DNA from: Siphonodentalium dalli
Lineage: Eukaryota; Mollusca; Scaphopoda; Gadilida; Siphonodentaliidae
Length of the DNA: 64,000 bases
NCBI GenBank assembly: GCA_032622095.1
Contig: CP136066.1
Span: 228,908,961-228,972,960 of the forward strand
Direction of reading: 5' to 3'
Shown: positions 1 to 12,077 of the stretch, piece after piece
How the letters are laid out: each line of letters opens with the position of its first letter
How positions within the stretch are numbered: the first letter of the stretch is position 1
The notes under the pieces: model-generated
The model's database searches: none
What the model was told of the DNA's origin: nothing
The model's input: the letters and a program-made list of their open reading frames with translations, nothing else
Translations under genes and position numbers: made by a program

Positions 1-480
1 GGCGTCTGTTCTTGACTAAAACAGCCACGTGGACTGTTTACTCCAATTACATAGTAATTATTAATGTATTCAACAATATTCAAATTAAGTAAAAAGCCAA
101 GCACGTTCACGGCTAACACAAGGGTGCCACTGAAGTGTCGTGCAAACATTGCCCCCATCATTCCCGTTGTTATTCAAATTACATTCAGACGAAAATAAAA
201 AGGTACACAATAAGATGTCCTGTCCCCAACAGCTTAGAACACAACACAACTAGATCATGCAGTACCAACACCATGATTCGTCTCCGAGTTGGGCCCGTCG
301 TGGCCATATTCGAGTGAGTATTTCCTTTTCACTTATTTTTTTCTTCTAAATGTTTATTGAAGAATCAATCACAATTTTAAGTTATTGATGTTTATTTGAT
401 GTCACGTCCAACAAATATAATTATGGTCATTGGATGAGGTGGCAAATACACGAATACCCCTTTGTCGACCTCTGTGTTTC
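1..480. other. No gene recognised
   Basis: Stop-rich sequence with one 60-codon ORF at 135-317 that has no recognisable domain. I see no repeat shared with the rest of the window before about position 480. Confidence 0.5.
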
Positions 481-1089
481 TCGAAAGTGTAAATTCATAT
501 TGGACTCCCAATGTCATATTGGACTCCCAAGTGTGCAATACTATGTGACGTCACGAATTATCTATTGCGAAATGAATCGGTGAAATTGTGATGCGCGCGC
601 AACACTGGTGGATTTAGCAGACGATTCACTTCCGAATCCAGTTTTGTTTTCATTTCCGTGTTTAAATGCTTTCTGATTATCAAATACATGCTTTTATAGA
701 GAATTAAGTGCCGACAAAATACCAAAAGTAACCACTAAAGTTGTATTCCCAAAATTTGGATATACATACAGATGGATAATACAAATGTCATTATACAATG
801 TTGTGTACAGTATGAGTTTTTCTTGAACTCGTCAAGGCTGTGGTGAAAAGTCATATTGGACGAGACACGCAGTGTCGAGTCCAATATGACTATTCACCAC
901 AACCTGGACTCATACAAGAAAAACACATACCGTACACAACATTGTATAATGTGTATATTATTATCCATCCCTTAACTAACACCATGTCCGATTGGGCAAA
1001 AGCCGCCACGTGATAGTCCGGGAAAAAGTCATGTTGTACTCCCGAATATCACATTGGACTCCCAAGTGTGCAATATCACTTTTTATTCC

Positions 1090-1530
1090 ACACCCATTGA
1101 CGTGAGGTACATATATTCAACGGAATCCCAGCCATTGAATACATAGTAGTGTATACCTCTAGTGGAATACAAGCCGGAACTATTCTTGTTGACGTTGTCG
1201 CAAAGAAAGATGACGTACATTACGTCGAGCATCCGCTTCCGGTGATCCCCCCATAATTACTGGCTATTTGTCAGACTTAAATCACAATAAAGGTGGCTAT
1301 AGTAACAATGGATATGACATTCATGGATTGAACTTATCTGACTGAACGGTGTAGAATAAATACAGAACACAACTTGCATCATAATCTCGAATCTTTTATC
1401 GAACTCGTTGCGGACGGCGCAAAGTTATATTTCGCTCGAGCTACGCTCTCGCGAAATATATCCTTGCGCCATCCGCAACTCATTCGATAAAAGATTCTCG
1501 ATTAAGATGCGCGTTGTGTTCTGTCTATTT
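1090..1530. repeat. Foldback element FB-B, copy 1
   Basis: The palindrome at about 1350-1530 runs from AATAAATACAGAACACAACT to GTTGTGTTCTGTCTATTTATT, with a GC-rich centre around CTCGAGCTACGCTCTCGCG. The sequence to its left (1090-1345) is shared in inverted orientation with 41370-41570, so the element is about 400-440 bp. A second copy sits at 41190-41570. It is non-coding and non-autonomous. Confidence 0.75.
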
Positions 1531-1974
1531 ATTGAGACTCCGTGACGTCACGAATTAACTCAATTGCGAAATGATTCGGTGAAATTGTGATGCGCGCGCA
1601 ACACTTGTGGATTTAGCAAACGTTTCACTTCAGGATTGAGTGTTTTGTTTACTTCCGTGTTTACTTTCCAAATCATGCTCTCTGCTGATCAAATTAGAGG
1701 CTTTTATAGAGAATTAAATGCCGACAAATACCAAAAATAACCACAAAAATTTTATTCCCAAAATTTGGATAAACATACAAATGGATAATAAAAATGTCAT
1801 TATACAATGTTGTGTACAGTATGAGTTTTTCTTGTACTTGACCATGTTGTGGTGAAAAGTCACTGCGTGTCTCGTCTAATATGACTTTTCACCACAACCC
1901 TGACTCTTGCAAGAAAAACACATACATGTACTGTGTACAGCATTGTATAATAAATACACAGAACTACACGGTTT

Positions 1975-2095
1975 GTAATTGGGTTTGTCGATACGGCACG
2001 AGTGCTGTCGCGGAAGGATAGAACGAGAGGCGTTTGCGCCTCGAGTTCTATCCTTCCGCGACGACACGAGTGCCGTATCGACAAACCCATTTACA
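1975..2095. repeat. Foldback hairpin FB-C
   Basis: Near-perfect palindrome: GGGTTTGTCGATACGGCAC pairs with its complement at 2072-2090. The centre is GAGGCGTTTGCGCCTC. The flanks again read AATAAATACACAGAAC on the left and GTTCTGTGTTTATT on the right, the same outer design as FB-B with an unrelated stem. Confidence 0.8.
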
Positions 2096-2840
2096 CATCG
2101 TGTCGTTCTGTGTTTATTACACGCTTCGCGTCCTGGAATGCGTGCATTAAAAATACAGGAATAAAGGTTTATTTATGCTCATACAGGGCGTGTTTGTTAT
2201 GTGTGATGATTCGTTTATTTAAATAGTTCCAGTTTTATGGTTGAGGCGAACGGCATGTACGCCATTTTACCTAAACGAGATGCGTATGGAACGTATGTTC
2301 CATACGGATTTGTAAATATGGAACAGCAATAACACTGTATTTCTAGGAACAAGCATGTAATAATAACCTGGACTCGTACAAGAAAAACTCATACTGTTCA
2401 CAACATTGTATAATAACTTTATAATAGAGTTATTATACAATGTTGTGTACAGTATGTGTTTTCCCACCAGTGCTGTGCGCGCATCACAATATCACCGATT
2501 CATTTCGCAATCGAGTTAATTCGTGACGTCACGGAGTCCCAATAAAAAAGTGATATTGCACACTTGGGAGTCCAATATGACATCGAGAGTACAATATGAC
2601 TTTCCCCCTGACTATCACATGGCGGCTTTTGTCCAATCGGAAATGGTGTTAGTTAAGGGGATGGATACTAATGTATATTATGATCCATCCCTTAGCTAAC
2701 ACCATTTCCGATTGGGCAAAAGCCGCAACGTGATAGTCCGGAAAAAGTCATATTGTACTCCCGAATATCATATTGGACGCCCAAGTGTGCAATAACACTT
2801 TTTTATTGGGACTACGCGATGTCACTTGAATTAACTAAAT

Positions 2841-5800
2841 TTCGTCGCATGAGAACCAAAGGGTTCTATGTCCCATTGGCACGTTTTGTGGGAAATCGAT
2901 GTTGAAGATTCATGATCCGATTCTTCAAACTTAATTAGCTGTAATGTTGTTGTAGTTGAGTTAAACGGTTACAATATATCACAACGTGATTCCATGTGAA
3001 ATATTAATACCTAAAACCAAAGAGTTTTCGTGAAAAACGTGAAAACGTGTTTGGAGATAGAACTTTTATGCACAAAACTGCCACTTTGTCTCCGGGCTAA
3101 AAAGCACTCGGAGATAGAACGTTATGGCTCACCGGAACTGCATATTTTGGAGCGGACTAAAGGGTTCAACAAAGGTACTGGTATGTGGTCAGTACTGCGG
3201 GTTCGTGTTCTTACATTTGCTTACGATTAATTTAGGTTCGTTGCAAGGTATGTTGTAGCGTGTCTGTTACACACATATTATATATTGTTGATTTCTAGGA
3301 AGATGTGGGAAAAAGAATTTCTCCGTTGTATTCGAATGATATTTTAATTCAAGCTAATGACACTCACGAATCCAAAATACACACAGTCTAATATTCTGAA
3401 CACATTAGGTCAGTGTTAATCGCACGATATTTATCAAACGAGGATTTTATAGTCGAAAACTTAACAACAGGCGAAAATTCTTAAAGCTTTTAAAATGTCG
3501 GTAAAACGATCGAAGTTACTGACGATCGGAAATCCGTACAGATTCCGCCACAAAAATCTAGATAAACCAATCATTTGACAACATCGTTGTCTCAGCACAG
3601 TGGGGTGACATGGTCTCAAATCGCGCCCTCGGTCGGATATGAAACCCTCGCACGCGACGTGGGATCCTATCATCCTCACTGGGATGAGACAACTTAAATA
3701 TGATGGACACAGAAAAACACTTGATTTCCATAGAAAGTAATTTTTGGCAGTGTGTGCAAAATGGTGCATGATCTCCGGGACACGGTGCCTTTACGAGTCT
3801 GTCACAGTGGACGTGTGCTTGTGTGGTTAATAAATATCTTATATTAAGGTATTCCTTCTCACGCAGGGAAATTGTTGAATCGAATAAGACAATAACGATC
3901 GTTATAACAGAACGTTTTCTTTTAAATCAAACAATATTGTGTTTCATACACTGTTAAAATTAACTTAAGTGTTACATGCAGTCAACTCGAACCTTGACAA
4001 AGTTAACTCGTTGTACACTCCTCTAATTCCACACAATCATTCAATAAACTTGGGAACAAGATTATTTTATTTTAACTCGTTAACGGCCAAACGGCATAAT
4101 ACTATTGAATTTCCTTTTCAAAAACGAGGCCGATATAACACCCATTTCAATTGGTAATATGTTGTCAAGGTACGAGAGCAGCTGCCCACGCCTCCTGTGG
4201 GTGAGACCGTGCAACGAAAAATCTTATAAAGCAAACTTCAGCAAATTATGCGCGTCAGAAACAGACACAAATTAAAACACCCTGACTGGGTTTTAAAGTT
4301 ACACATTTAAAACATGGCAAAACTGACATAAAGGGACACAAAGACTTTAACGTTGGCACATTTTGGCTAGGATTAAAATATATACCCATTGAAGACATTA
4401 TTGAAAACTTATATTCTGAGACACATCTGTGTTAATATCTTAGTGAAAAAGTGTCCAGTTTGGAAAGAACTCAACACATGAGAGTAAATGCAATGACTTC
4501 TTGACTTCAATGAACAATTTACATGATATTCGGCAAATAATATTTTCTTAGCAATCCCGAACTAACACCACATCACAATAATAATAATAATAATATGTTA
4601 AACTTAAAGTCACAATGGCTCTCAGGTGTGTAAACTCGCGGCATAGATTTTAATCACTTGGAATAACTCAGTTTTCAGATCTTGTCTACACTCTTGGTAC
4701 ACTTTAACAAACAATAACATAAATGGGTCCAAAATTACATCAGATGAGATAAGATTAATTTTATTTTTAGTCGGATATGCATGTACAACAATGTGTGTTT
4801 TATATCGTTGTACATATCCGACTATAAATAGCATTGATCTGATCTCATCTTATCGGATGGTGTGATTCTGGACCCACTTATGTTATTGTTTGTTAAAGTG
4901 TACCATGCTAAAGTCTTCATGTTCATTTGATAAAAGTTATTTCTACAGGAACAATCATTCGAAAAGAGTAAAGATGCAAATATCACTGTGCTACTGTACT
5001 TTTACAATTTTAGAGAGTTATTTGCGGAAAAATTACATCATATAACTCCTTGTCGATTGCGGGCATCCATCGCATCATACTTCGTATGTCCTTGACCTTC
5101 TCCGCCGGCAGCTTTTTTGTCTTAATCGTAGCTACAACTTGATGCAGATCATGAGTATGCTGACTTCTGCTGTTCAAGGTTAAGCTTACCTCAACAAACT
5201 TCAACTCCGCAAAGACCTAACTCACACACGGGTTATTTCTTAATTGAGTCGGATTTCTACAACCTCTTGCAACATGAAAGAGCATAACCATTGGTTGCAC
5301 TTGGTCTTACTAATGGATTATATGACTTATCTCGTCTACTGTCTACACAATCATGCAAGGCAACATGCAGGTGTGTACTGTTGTAGAAAGTCTATATTTA
5401 TCGTGTATATGTTGACAAATCATGTAATTCCACGTGAACATTTATTTATTTTGTGTTTTTATTGTCGATTTCGGCGGTCAGGGTTATATCGCGGTCGTAG
5501 AGAAGAGAAATTACTGGGATATTTGCACAGACAACCCACCTACCGTGGGCGAGTGCATGACCAGCAGCTCCCTCGGAAAAGCTGGTCCCAAATTCGCTAA
5601 GAACGGGAGTACCTCCGGCGCAGAGAGGTCTATTGGCTTGGAGTCATAAACATTACACGTTAGACAACCGAGACCCCTTTCCATGTGAACTGGGGTGACA
5701 CATAGGTTGTCTCTAATTTCCTGAATGCATTTCCTATCCAACTTTTCATACATTTGGTTAATTAAATGACACATTTATAGTTTTTATCTTTTTTCTGATG

Positions 5801-6880
5801 GAATGAATTACAATGGAGATAAACAAACTTCGTTTCGTTCGATTTTGGCTAGAACTCGCCTTTCAGGTTCTTTCTCCGATAGATCTTTCGCCGTCTATTT
5901 GACCAATATTGAACAGAATAAGTATGTTTAACTTCTAAATATCAGACGAGTTTCTATTTCATACGCAATATCCGATGAGGCTTAAATAGAAGTGGTCCCA
6001 TTTTTCTGCCTGGTTGAACATTTCTGATTATAACCTAATATGTTATATATGAACGCACATGTGTCATGTGGGTGTACAATGCATATCCCGCAAAAATATG
6101 TTACAACCATGACTATTTTCATGTTAGCAAATTCGAACAGGAAGACCCAAAACCCCATAAACTAAACATTCCGGCGTTCCTATACATGGCTATGTTTGCG
6201 TGCTTGGGGACTTTGCATGAACTTTGGGAATATAAGTACACTATATATACGATAACCATACTATTTTTGTATTAGTTTAATTTAATATATAGTCATAAAT
6301 AATATACATGTATATAATAATAAATATATCGAAATAAGAAGGTTCTCAAGAGAGGAGGACGAACTAGGGTAGGAATTGCCAGAGCAAGAACGTTCTATCT
6401 CCCGCAACGTTATGCAGTGGCATGGATTTTTGCTGCATATTATTTCAGGGCAAAAGGGTACTATCTCCATATACCGACTAAAACAAGCCGCGGTACGGGG
6501 TTAAACGATAAGCAATGAGTAGCAAAATATGTAAATTGGTAGCAGGGTCATATCTGCGTAAGATTAACATATATAGAATGAAAGTGATATTAACAAATCG
6601 TGAGAAATGCCTGTTTACATCATTGTATATTATCGCATATTTTTCATAGCAGCCATTCGTCATTTTTTGTATATCGTCATTTTCATTGGCTAAGGAGATA
6701 GAACCTTTTTGCTCGGATGAATTTGTTCGTTATGGACATAGAGCCTAAATGCACTGCGTTTCACGAACGAACGGGGCATATAGGGTAAAGTATGTTTGGT
6801 TCATTCGATAGAAAGTTCTCATACGATTCCAATGATACCCATAACTCATTTTCCCGCCAAAATGGACATAGAACCATTTG
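2841..6880. other. About 4 kb without a supportable gene
   Basis: Low-complexity and stop-rich DNA. ORFs at 3461-3769, 5434-5649 and 5511-5774 have no domain I recognise. A foldback element is present at 4692-4912. Short motifs such as GGAGATAGAAC recur (about 3050, 3110 and 6700). Confidence 0.5.
4692..4912. repeat. Foldback element FB-D
   Basis: Inverted arms of roughly 90 bp. TTGGTACACTTTAACAAACA at 4692 is matched by the complement ending TTGTTTGTTAAAGTGTACCA near 4907. An inner pair surrounds GTCGGATATGCATGTACAAC. Non-coding. Confidence 0.75.
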
Positions 6881-8695
6881 GTTCTCATGCGACGTAATGC
6901 GAAATGAATCGGTGAAATTGTGATGTGCGCGCAACACATGTGGATTTAGCAGACGTTTCACTTCCACATTGAGTTTTTTTTTATTTCCGTGTTTACTATT
7001 CTAAATCATACGTTCTGGTGAACAAATACTGGCTTTTATAGAGAATTAAGTGCCGACAAATACCAAAAATAACCACAAAAGTTTTATTCCTAAAATTTGG
7101 ATAAACACACAGATGGATAATAAAAATGTCATTATACAATGTTATGTCAGTATGAGTTTTTCTTGTACTCGTCAAGGTTGTGGTAAAAAGTCATATTGGA
7201 CTCGACACTGCGTGACGCGTCCAATATGACTTTTCACCACAACCTGGACGAGTACAAGAAAAACACAACTGTACACAACATTGTATAATAATGTCGATTA
7301 TTATCCATCCCTTAACTAACACCATTTCCGATCGGGCAAAAGCCGCCACGTGATAGTCCTGGACAAAGTCATATTGGAATCCCGAAAGTCATATGGGACT
7401 CCCGACTGTACAATATAACTTTTTATTGGGACTCCGTGACGTCACGAATCAACTCTATTGCGAAATGAATCGGTGAAATTGTGATGCGCGCACACCACTG
7501 ATGAATGTTAGCAAACGTTTCACTTCCGCATTGAGTTTTTTTCTCACTTCCGTGTTTACTTTTCCAAATCATGCTTTCTGATGATCAATATACAGGCTTT
7601 TATAGAAAATTAAGTGCCGACACATACCAAAAATAACCACAAAAGTTTTATTTCCAAAACTTGGATAAACATACAGATGGATAATAAAAATGTCATTATA
7701 CAATGTTGTGTACAGTATGAGTTTTTCTTGTACTCGTCCAGGTTGTGTTGAAAAGTCATATTGGACTCGACACTGGCGTGTCTCGTTCAATATGACTTTT
7801 CACCACAACCTGGACTCGTATACAAGAAAAACACATATACTCATCTGTACACAATATTGTATAATAACTTTATATTATTATCCATCCCTTAACTAACACC
7901 TTTCTGATTGGGCAAAAGCCGCCACGTGATAGTCCGGGAAAAAGTCATGTTGTACTTCCGAATGTCATATTGGACTCCTAAGTGTGCAATATCACTTTTT
8001 ATTGGGACTCCGTGACGTCACGAATTAACTCTATTGCGAAACGAATCGGTGAAATTGTGATGCGCGCGCAACACTTGTGGATTTAGCAGACGTTTCACTT
8101 CCGCATTGAGTTTTTTTTTTACTTCCGTGTTTAATTTTCCAAATCATGCTTTCTGATGATCAAAATACAAGCTTTTATTGAGAATTAAGTGCCGACAAAT
8201 ACCAAAAATAACCACGAAAATTATATATTTTATTCCCAAAACTTGGATAAACAGACAAATGGATAATACAAATGTCATTATACAATGTTGTGTACAGTAT
8301 GAGTTTTTCATGTACTCGTCCAGGTTGTGGTAAAAAGTGATATTGGACTCGACACTGCGTGTCTCGTCCAATATGACTTTTCACCACAACCCGGACTCGA
8401 ACAATCAAAACACATACTCTTCACAACATTGTATAATAATATAAAGTTATTATACACTGTTGTGTACAATATGTATTTTCCCACCAATGTTGCGCGCGCA
8501 TCACAATATCACCGATTCATTTCGCAATCGAGATAATTCGTGACGTCACGGAGTCCCAATAAAAAGTGATATTGCACGCTTTGGAGTCCAATATGACATT
8601 CGGGAGTACAATATGACTTTTTCCCGGACTATCACGTGGCGGCTTTTGTCCAATCGGAAATGGTGTTAGTTAAGGGGATGGATAATAATGTATAT
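6880..8695. repeat. Foldback repeat array 2 (family FB-A)
   Basis: Three head-to-tail FB-A units (about 6880-7435, 7435-8010 and 8010-8440) are followed by one inverted end (8440-8695). Each unit contains a long palindrome (7128-7292, 7690-7866 and 8273-8440) whose outer arm starts near CATTATACAATGTTGTGTAC. CRE octamers TGACGTCA lie at 7437-7444, 8013-8020 and 8541-8548. The array ends about 130 bp left of the Polinton. Confidence 0.8.
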
Positions 8696-8821
8696 ATGTA
8701 CATAATTGTGTGTGTTCCATCTCATTCTATGTTCGTTTGTAAATAATCTCTATTCTCAACATCCTGTCATGTTCTCAAACTCCATGCAGGGTTTACCTCA
8801 CTTGATGACTCAGAAAGGAAG

Positions 8822-8827
8822 CATGAC
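8822..8827. repeat. Polinton target-site duplication, left
   Basis: The hexamer CATGAC immediately precedes the left terminal repeat and is repeated exactly at 25679-25684. A 6-bp duplication is the known Polinton/Maverick integration signature. Confidence 0.93.
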
Positions 8828-9095
8828 AGTAGTAATGGGGGGCACTATGGCCCAGTACCCCCCAGTGGGGGGCACTATGGCCCAGTATCGAATACTGGAC
8901 CATAGATGGTCCAGTATTCGATACTGGGCCATAGTGCCCCCCACTGGGGGGTACTGGGCCATAGTGCCCCCCACTGGGGGTACTTGGCCATAGTGCCCCC
9001 CACTGGGGGGTACTGGGCCATAGTTCCCCCCTGAGGCTAGATGTTCCTGTCATTGATGTGACATTTCTGATCGAAAAAATGAAAATGGACTTAGA
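8828..9095. repeat. Polinton left terminal inverted repeat
   Basis: Begins AGTAGTAATGGGG and matches the complement of 25411-25678 over 268 bp up to GGACTTAGA. It is itself built of tandem blocks of the type GGGGGGCACTATGGCCCAG and a 48-bp perfect palindrome at 8881-8928 (CCCAGTATCGAATACTGG and its complement). Confidence 0.95.
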
Positions 9096-9470
9096 CATTT
9101 TTTCATTACTAATTTAAAAGTTTGTATAATTCTGACCAGAGATAACACATCGACACGAACAGAATCAAATGGTGGGGATCCTACAGTGAAAACGATTTTG
9201 TTGAAATTTATCATTTATTTTTCAAAAACAAGAACAAGAACAATGAACAATAATATATTATTATACATCAATAATATTAACAAAGAACAATAATTTATGT
9301 ACAAAACAAGGTCTCAGATTTGAAGAAACTTATTTGAACATCCTACAACATCCTACGCTGAATCAATAACAAAAGAGTCTATTTTGTGGAGTTGTTGACA
9401 CATTCGTTGTTATCTGGTCGTCGTCTTCTTTGCGTTGTATGTATATCAGCCGTCGATGTCCTGGTGAAGT
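9096..9470. other. Intergenic, left arm of the Polinton
   Basis: No gene seen. TTTATT at about 9213 could be the complement of an AATAAA poly(A) signal serving the leftward gene block. That reading is weak. Confidence 0.4.
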
Positions 9471-9944
9471 TTATTTCAACAGCAAATTTGCTTTTCTGTA
9501 TAATCGACCATAGTGCTTTCCAAACCATCGAACTATTGTTCTGTCATTCTTGAAGAAATCCCGAGAATTGAATAATCTTTTCATCCTCTTTCCTTTCATC
9601 ATGTGGTGGAGTGCGAATATACAATATAATCCACACACATTTGTCGCACGATGTTGATATCGTGTTGTATTCATAGTCCATGCTGATGAGTTCCTTTTTA
9701 TGAATGGTAACATATATCGTCTCGGTGGTGGTAGTCCAAAGGAGTCGAAGTATACAGCTGATCTTCCCTTGAATAACATCAATGTCCAGTGTTCTCCTGG
9801 CTGATCCGATGAGTGCGTGTTCACAATATATGCTTGAATATGTTGTGGTTTCTTCTCTGGTAACAGATCTCTAGCACAAACATATGTGTTAAGTTTACAC
9901 AACCAGGAATTGTCCAGAATATATTGAAGTTCAGCTGTCTGCAT
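9471..9944 (-). CDS. PRO: Polinton cysteine protease (adenain-like)
   Basis: A 157-residue protein of the adenovirus-protease family (C5/Ulp1-like fold), expected to mature capsid precursors. The catalytic constellation is visible: His52 in GEHW, Asp67 in YFDSFG, Gln97, and Cys104 in NVCGLYC. The Gln-to-Cys spacing of seven equals that of the adenovirus enzyme. The length is near the family minimum but no motif is missing. The start overlaps the end of the upstream gene by 14 bp, as expected for a compact leftward cluster. It reads as intact. Confidence 0.92.
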   Translation of the reverse strand: MQTAELQYILDNSWLCKLNTYVCARDLLPEKKPQHIQAYIVNTHSSDQPGEHWTLMLFKGRSAVYFDSFGLPPPRRYMLPFIKRNSSAWTMNTTRYQHRATNVCGLYCIFALHHMMKGKRMKRLFNSRDFFKNDRTIVRWFGKHYGRLYRKANLLLK

Positions 9945-10389
9945 CGTTGTAATTCTCTTTGACTCGCTGTGACCACATCAGAGTCCACTCTGCGTCGAAT
10001 TTTTTGCGGTTGAGCTCCAAACTGTTTCTCAGATGATCCCACATGACGTATGCTTCGAACTTCTCCTTGCAGTGTGGGTTTAACTCCATCAGCTTCGGGA
10101 ACCATCTTTCCATAACATTGTATATGTCAAGTTTAATCAGCGCTAAGTCGATAAACTGGTTTGTCCAATCATTAGTTGTAGAGTACAAACACAGAACATG
10201 TTCACGTTGACTAGGATGTTCTATTTTACATCCTTCACAGTTTGCTGACACTTCCTTGCGAATAAGTTCTTGTAGTTCTTCAATCATAGCGTTGTTGGGT
10301 GTGTCCAAGATCAGGTTTAATCTCGGAGCAACGTGTTGTGAACATTGGTATTCTTCATAGTAGTTCCATAGCTGTGATGTGAACTCCAT
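9931..10389 (-). CDS. Polinton protein of unknown function (152 aa)
   Basis: Not recognised. Largely helical in appearance, with an N-terminal acidic/aromatic stretch and the pair CEGC near residue 53. No signal peptide or membrane segment. It starts one base after the major capsid stop codon and overlaps the protease start by 14 bp, so it probably belongs to the virion or morphogenesis block. Confidence 0.7.
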   Translation of the reverse strand: MEFTSQLWNYYEEYQCSQHVAPRLNLILDTPNNAMIEELQELIRKEVSANCEGCKIEHPSQREHVLCLYSTTNDWTNQFIDLALIKLDIYNVMERWFPKLMELNPHCKEKFEAYVMWDHLRNSLELNRKKFDAEWTLMWSQRVKENYNDADS

Positions 10390-10390
10390 C

Positions 10391-11695
10391 CTAATAGTCA
10401 GTAAGCACTTCTCTCAAAGCTGTGATCTCTATTTCACTGTCGAATTCAGCATACACCAAAACGTTGACGGCTGTAGTGAGAGCTGTCAAGAACTGAAGCT
10501 CCAAACGCAGGTTCCCTGTCTTTATAGGATGTAGATGTCCCTCGTCGCTTCCTTGGTCCGGTGTCAAGTCGAAACCCCACAAACAATAACCATTCATATA
10601 TTCTTTTAAATTAATGCCAATTGATTTGTTAACACTAAACATTCCTAAAGATTGATACAAAGATAAATATGATCTGAGACATTGTTTTGTTACGAAGTTT
10701 GGTTCAAATGGACGGTTATGTATTGTATGACCGTCTTGACTAACTTCCAATTTATTCAAACTGAAATGTTTGAAGTGGAATGGATTGGTACCCAAATCTC
10801 CATTCATATCTTTATTTTCGACCAACGCAATAAAAATTCTCTTTGGTAATTGTCCTTGAAATAAGTGGTCTTCAATTTTTGATCTAAGTCCAGTACTAAT
10901 TGTGAAAGTTTTTATTTCTACTCGTCTGATAGGTAGTTTCATTTTTGACTGGACAATTTCTTGATTTAATTTATTTGAGACCGCTGGAAAGAGACTAACT
11001 GTTGTGACATGGAACACTGCTGATTCGAAAACAATTTGTCCATCCTCGGAGCCAATGAGGCAAAATTTTGATGGTGATCTGTTTAATCTGATACGAATTT
11101 CAATTCCATTTGGTAAATATTTTTCTTGAAGAAACAGATCAGTGTGTAAGCGTCCACATAGTTCAACAAATTTACTACCACTGATCAAACTTTCTCTAGA
11201 AGTTAATCCAGCATTAGTACCACCTTTGGTACTCTCTTCAAAATGTTCTGCTGTATCGCCATACCACATTTCTATATTTGCTAATTGATTATCTTTATAT
11301 TCTGGAGAGTATCCCAACAGATTTTCGAAATATGCTCGGTATGGGTAAGTGTCAGAATTCGAAGTTATCAATTTGTTGTTCAAGTAAACATCGATACTGC
11401 TGAACATACTATGAAAGAAATTGTTAACAGGTGCTAATTCCGTACCAGCTACCAAATTAGTTCCATCTTTTTTTGTAATTTTGAATTTCACATAAAGATA
11501 AGATTGATTAATATCTGTTCACTTTTCGGTTTGAGATGGTATGACAAACTCTATCGGAGCAGAATTATTCAGCGGTGCAATCGGATGATTTTCGATCCAC
11601 TGCGATTCTGACATTGTAGCCACCGTTGGTGGAACATGTGTTATATCAAGTTCCGATTTATTGCATTCGCATGATCCATTTACCATTTGTGCCAT
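10391..11695 (-). pseudogene. MCP: Polinton major capsid protein, broken by one stop
   Basis: Double jelly-roll major capsid protein (the PY protein of Polintons), which would form hexameric capsomers. The best start is ATG at 11695, giving 434 codons. An in-frame TGA at 11519-11521 (codon 59) interrupts the conserved N-terminal beta-strand region, and the frame then stays open to 10391. The longest ORF after the stop has no ATG at its 5' end (GTG at 11491), which supports the longer model. The C-terminal block NLRLELQFLTA is typical of the family. As read, only a 366-residue remnant is open. Confidence 0.85.
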
Positions 11696-11697
11696 GA

Positions 11698-12072
11698 TTA
11701 ATCAAAAATATCAAGAGCTCGACTGCTAGGATGTTTTTTCGACTGACTTTTTCGGCGTTTGACAGCTGAATGATTCATTTTTGAATTCGCTACTCTTTTT
11801 CTAGGTTTTTGTCTCGAGTTCAAAATTTGATTTTTAGCTTGTGTGCCAAAAGATTTTAAAGCTTTTTTACCTTCAGACATCAACGCTTCTTTCGGACTTT
11901 TACCTTGATTAATAATTTCATCTGCAACACCAAAAGTGTGTTTTTTCGCAAGTTGTAAAGCTGTCCGACCAATCGGTTTTAGAAATGGTACAGCAGATCT
12001 CATAAGTGATTTGAAAATTGAACCAATACCGTTACCATATTGCCGTGGTACGCCTCTATACACGGGGAACAT
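11698..12072 (-). CDS. Small basic virion-type protein (124 aa)
   Basis: Strongly basic C-terminal half (RKRVANSK, VKRRKSQSKK) after an amphipathic N-terminal segment rich in Gly, Ile and Phe (GNGIGSIFKSLM, VPFLKPIG). The layout recalls adenovirus core or membrane-lytic minor proteins, but I cannot assign it to a named family. It lies between the major and minor capsid genes, 3 bp upstream of the major capsid start. Confidence 0.7.
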   Translation of the reverse strand: MFPVYRGVPRQYGNGIGSIFKSLMRSAVPFLKPIGRTALQLAKKHTFGVADEIINQGKSPKEALMSEGKKALKSFGTQAKNQILNSRQKPRKRVANSKMNHSAVKRRKSQSKKHPSSRALDIFD

Positions 12073-12077
12073 TGTTT

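Larger units (their letters stand above)
480..2840. repeat. Foldback repeat array 1 (family FB-A)
   Basis: Several partial and complete copies of a unit of roughly 560 bp. A copy can be followed through the phrases TGACGTCACGAATT, GCGAAATGAATCGGTG, GATGCGCGCGCAACAC and TTATAGAGAATTAAGTGCCG, then a large palindrome, then CCATCCCTTAACTAAC. Near-complete copies lie at about 480-1080 and 1530-1975, and an inverted end at about 2430-2690. The palindromes at 787-950 and 1795-1950 have arms of about 80 bp. Both orientations are present, so this is a nested foldback/TIR array. Two unrelated palindromes (1090-1530 and 1975-2095) are inserted within it. No transposase is visible. Confidence 0.8.

Noticed and set aside
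3461-3769. 102-codon minus-strand ORF
   Set aside because: No domain, no homologous neighbour, biased toward chance ORF composition; no splice or promoter context.
5434-5774. Overlapping ORFs on both strands with some exon-like sites
   Set aside because: Mutual shadows; no recognisable motif and no consistent splice model could be built.
8706-9098. ORFs across the Polinton terminal repeat
   Set aside because: Low-complexity products of the tandem GGCCCAGTACCCCCC blocks on both strands.
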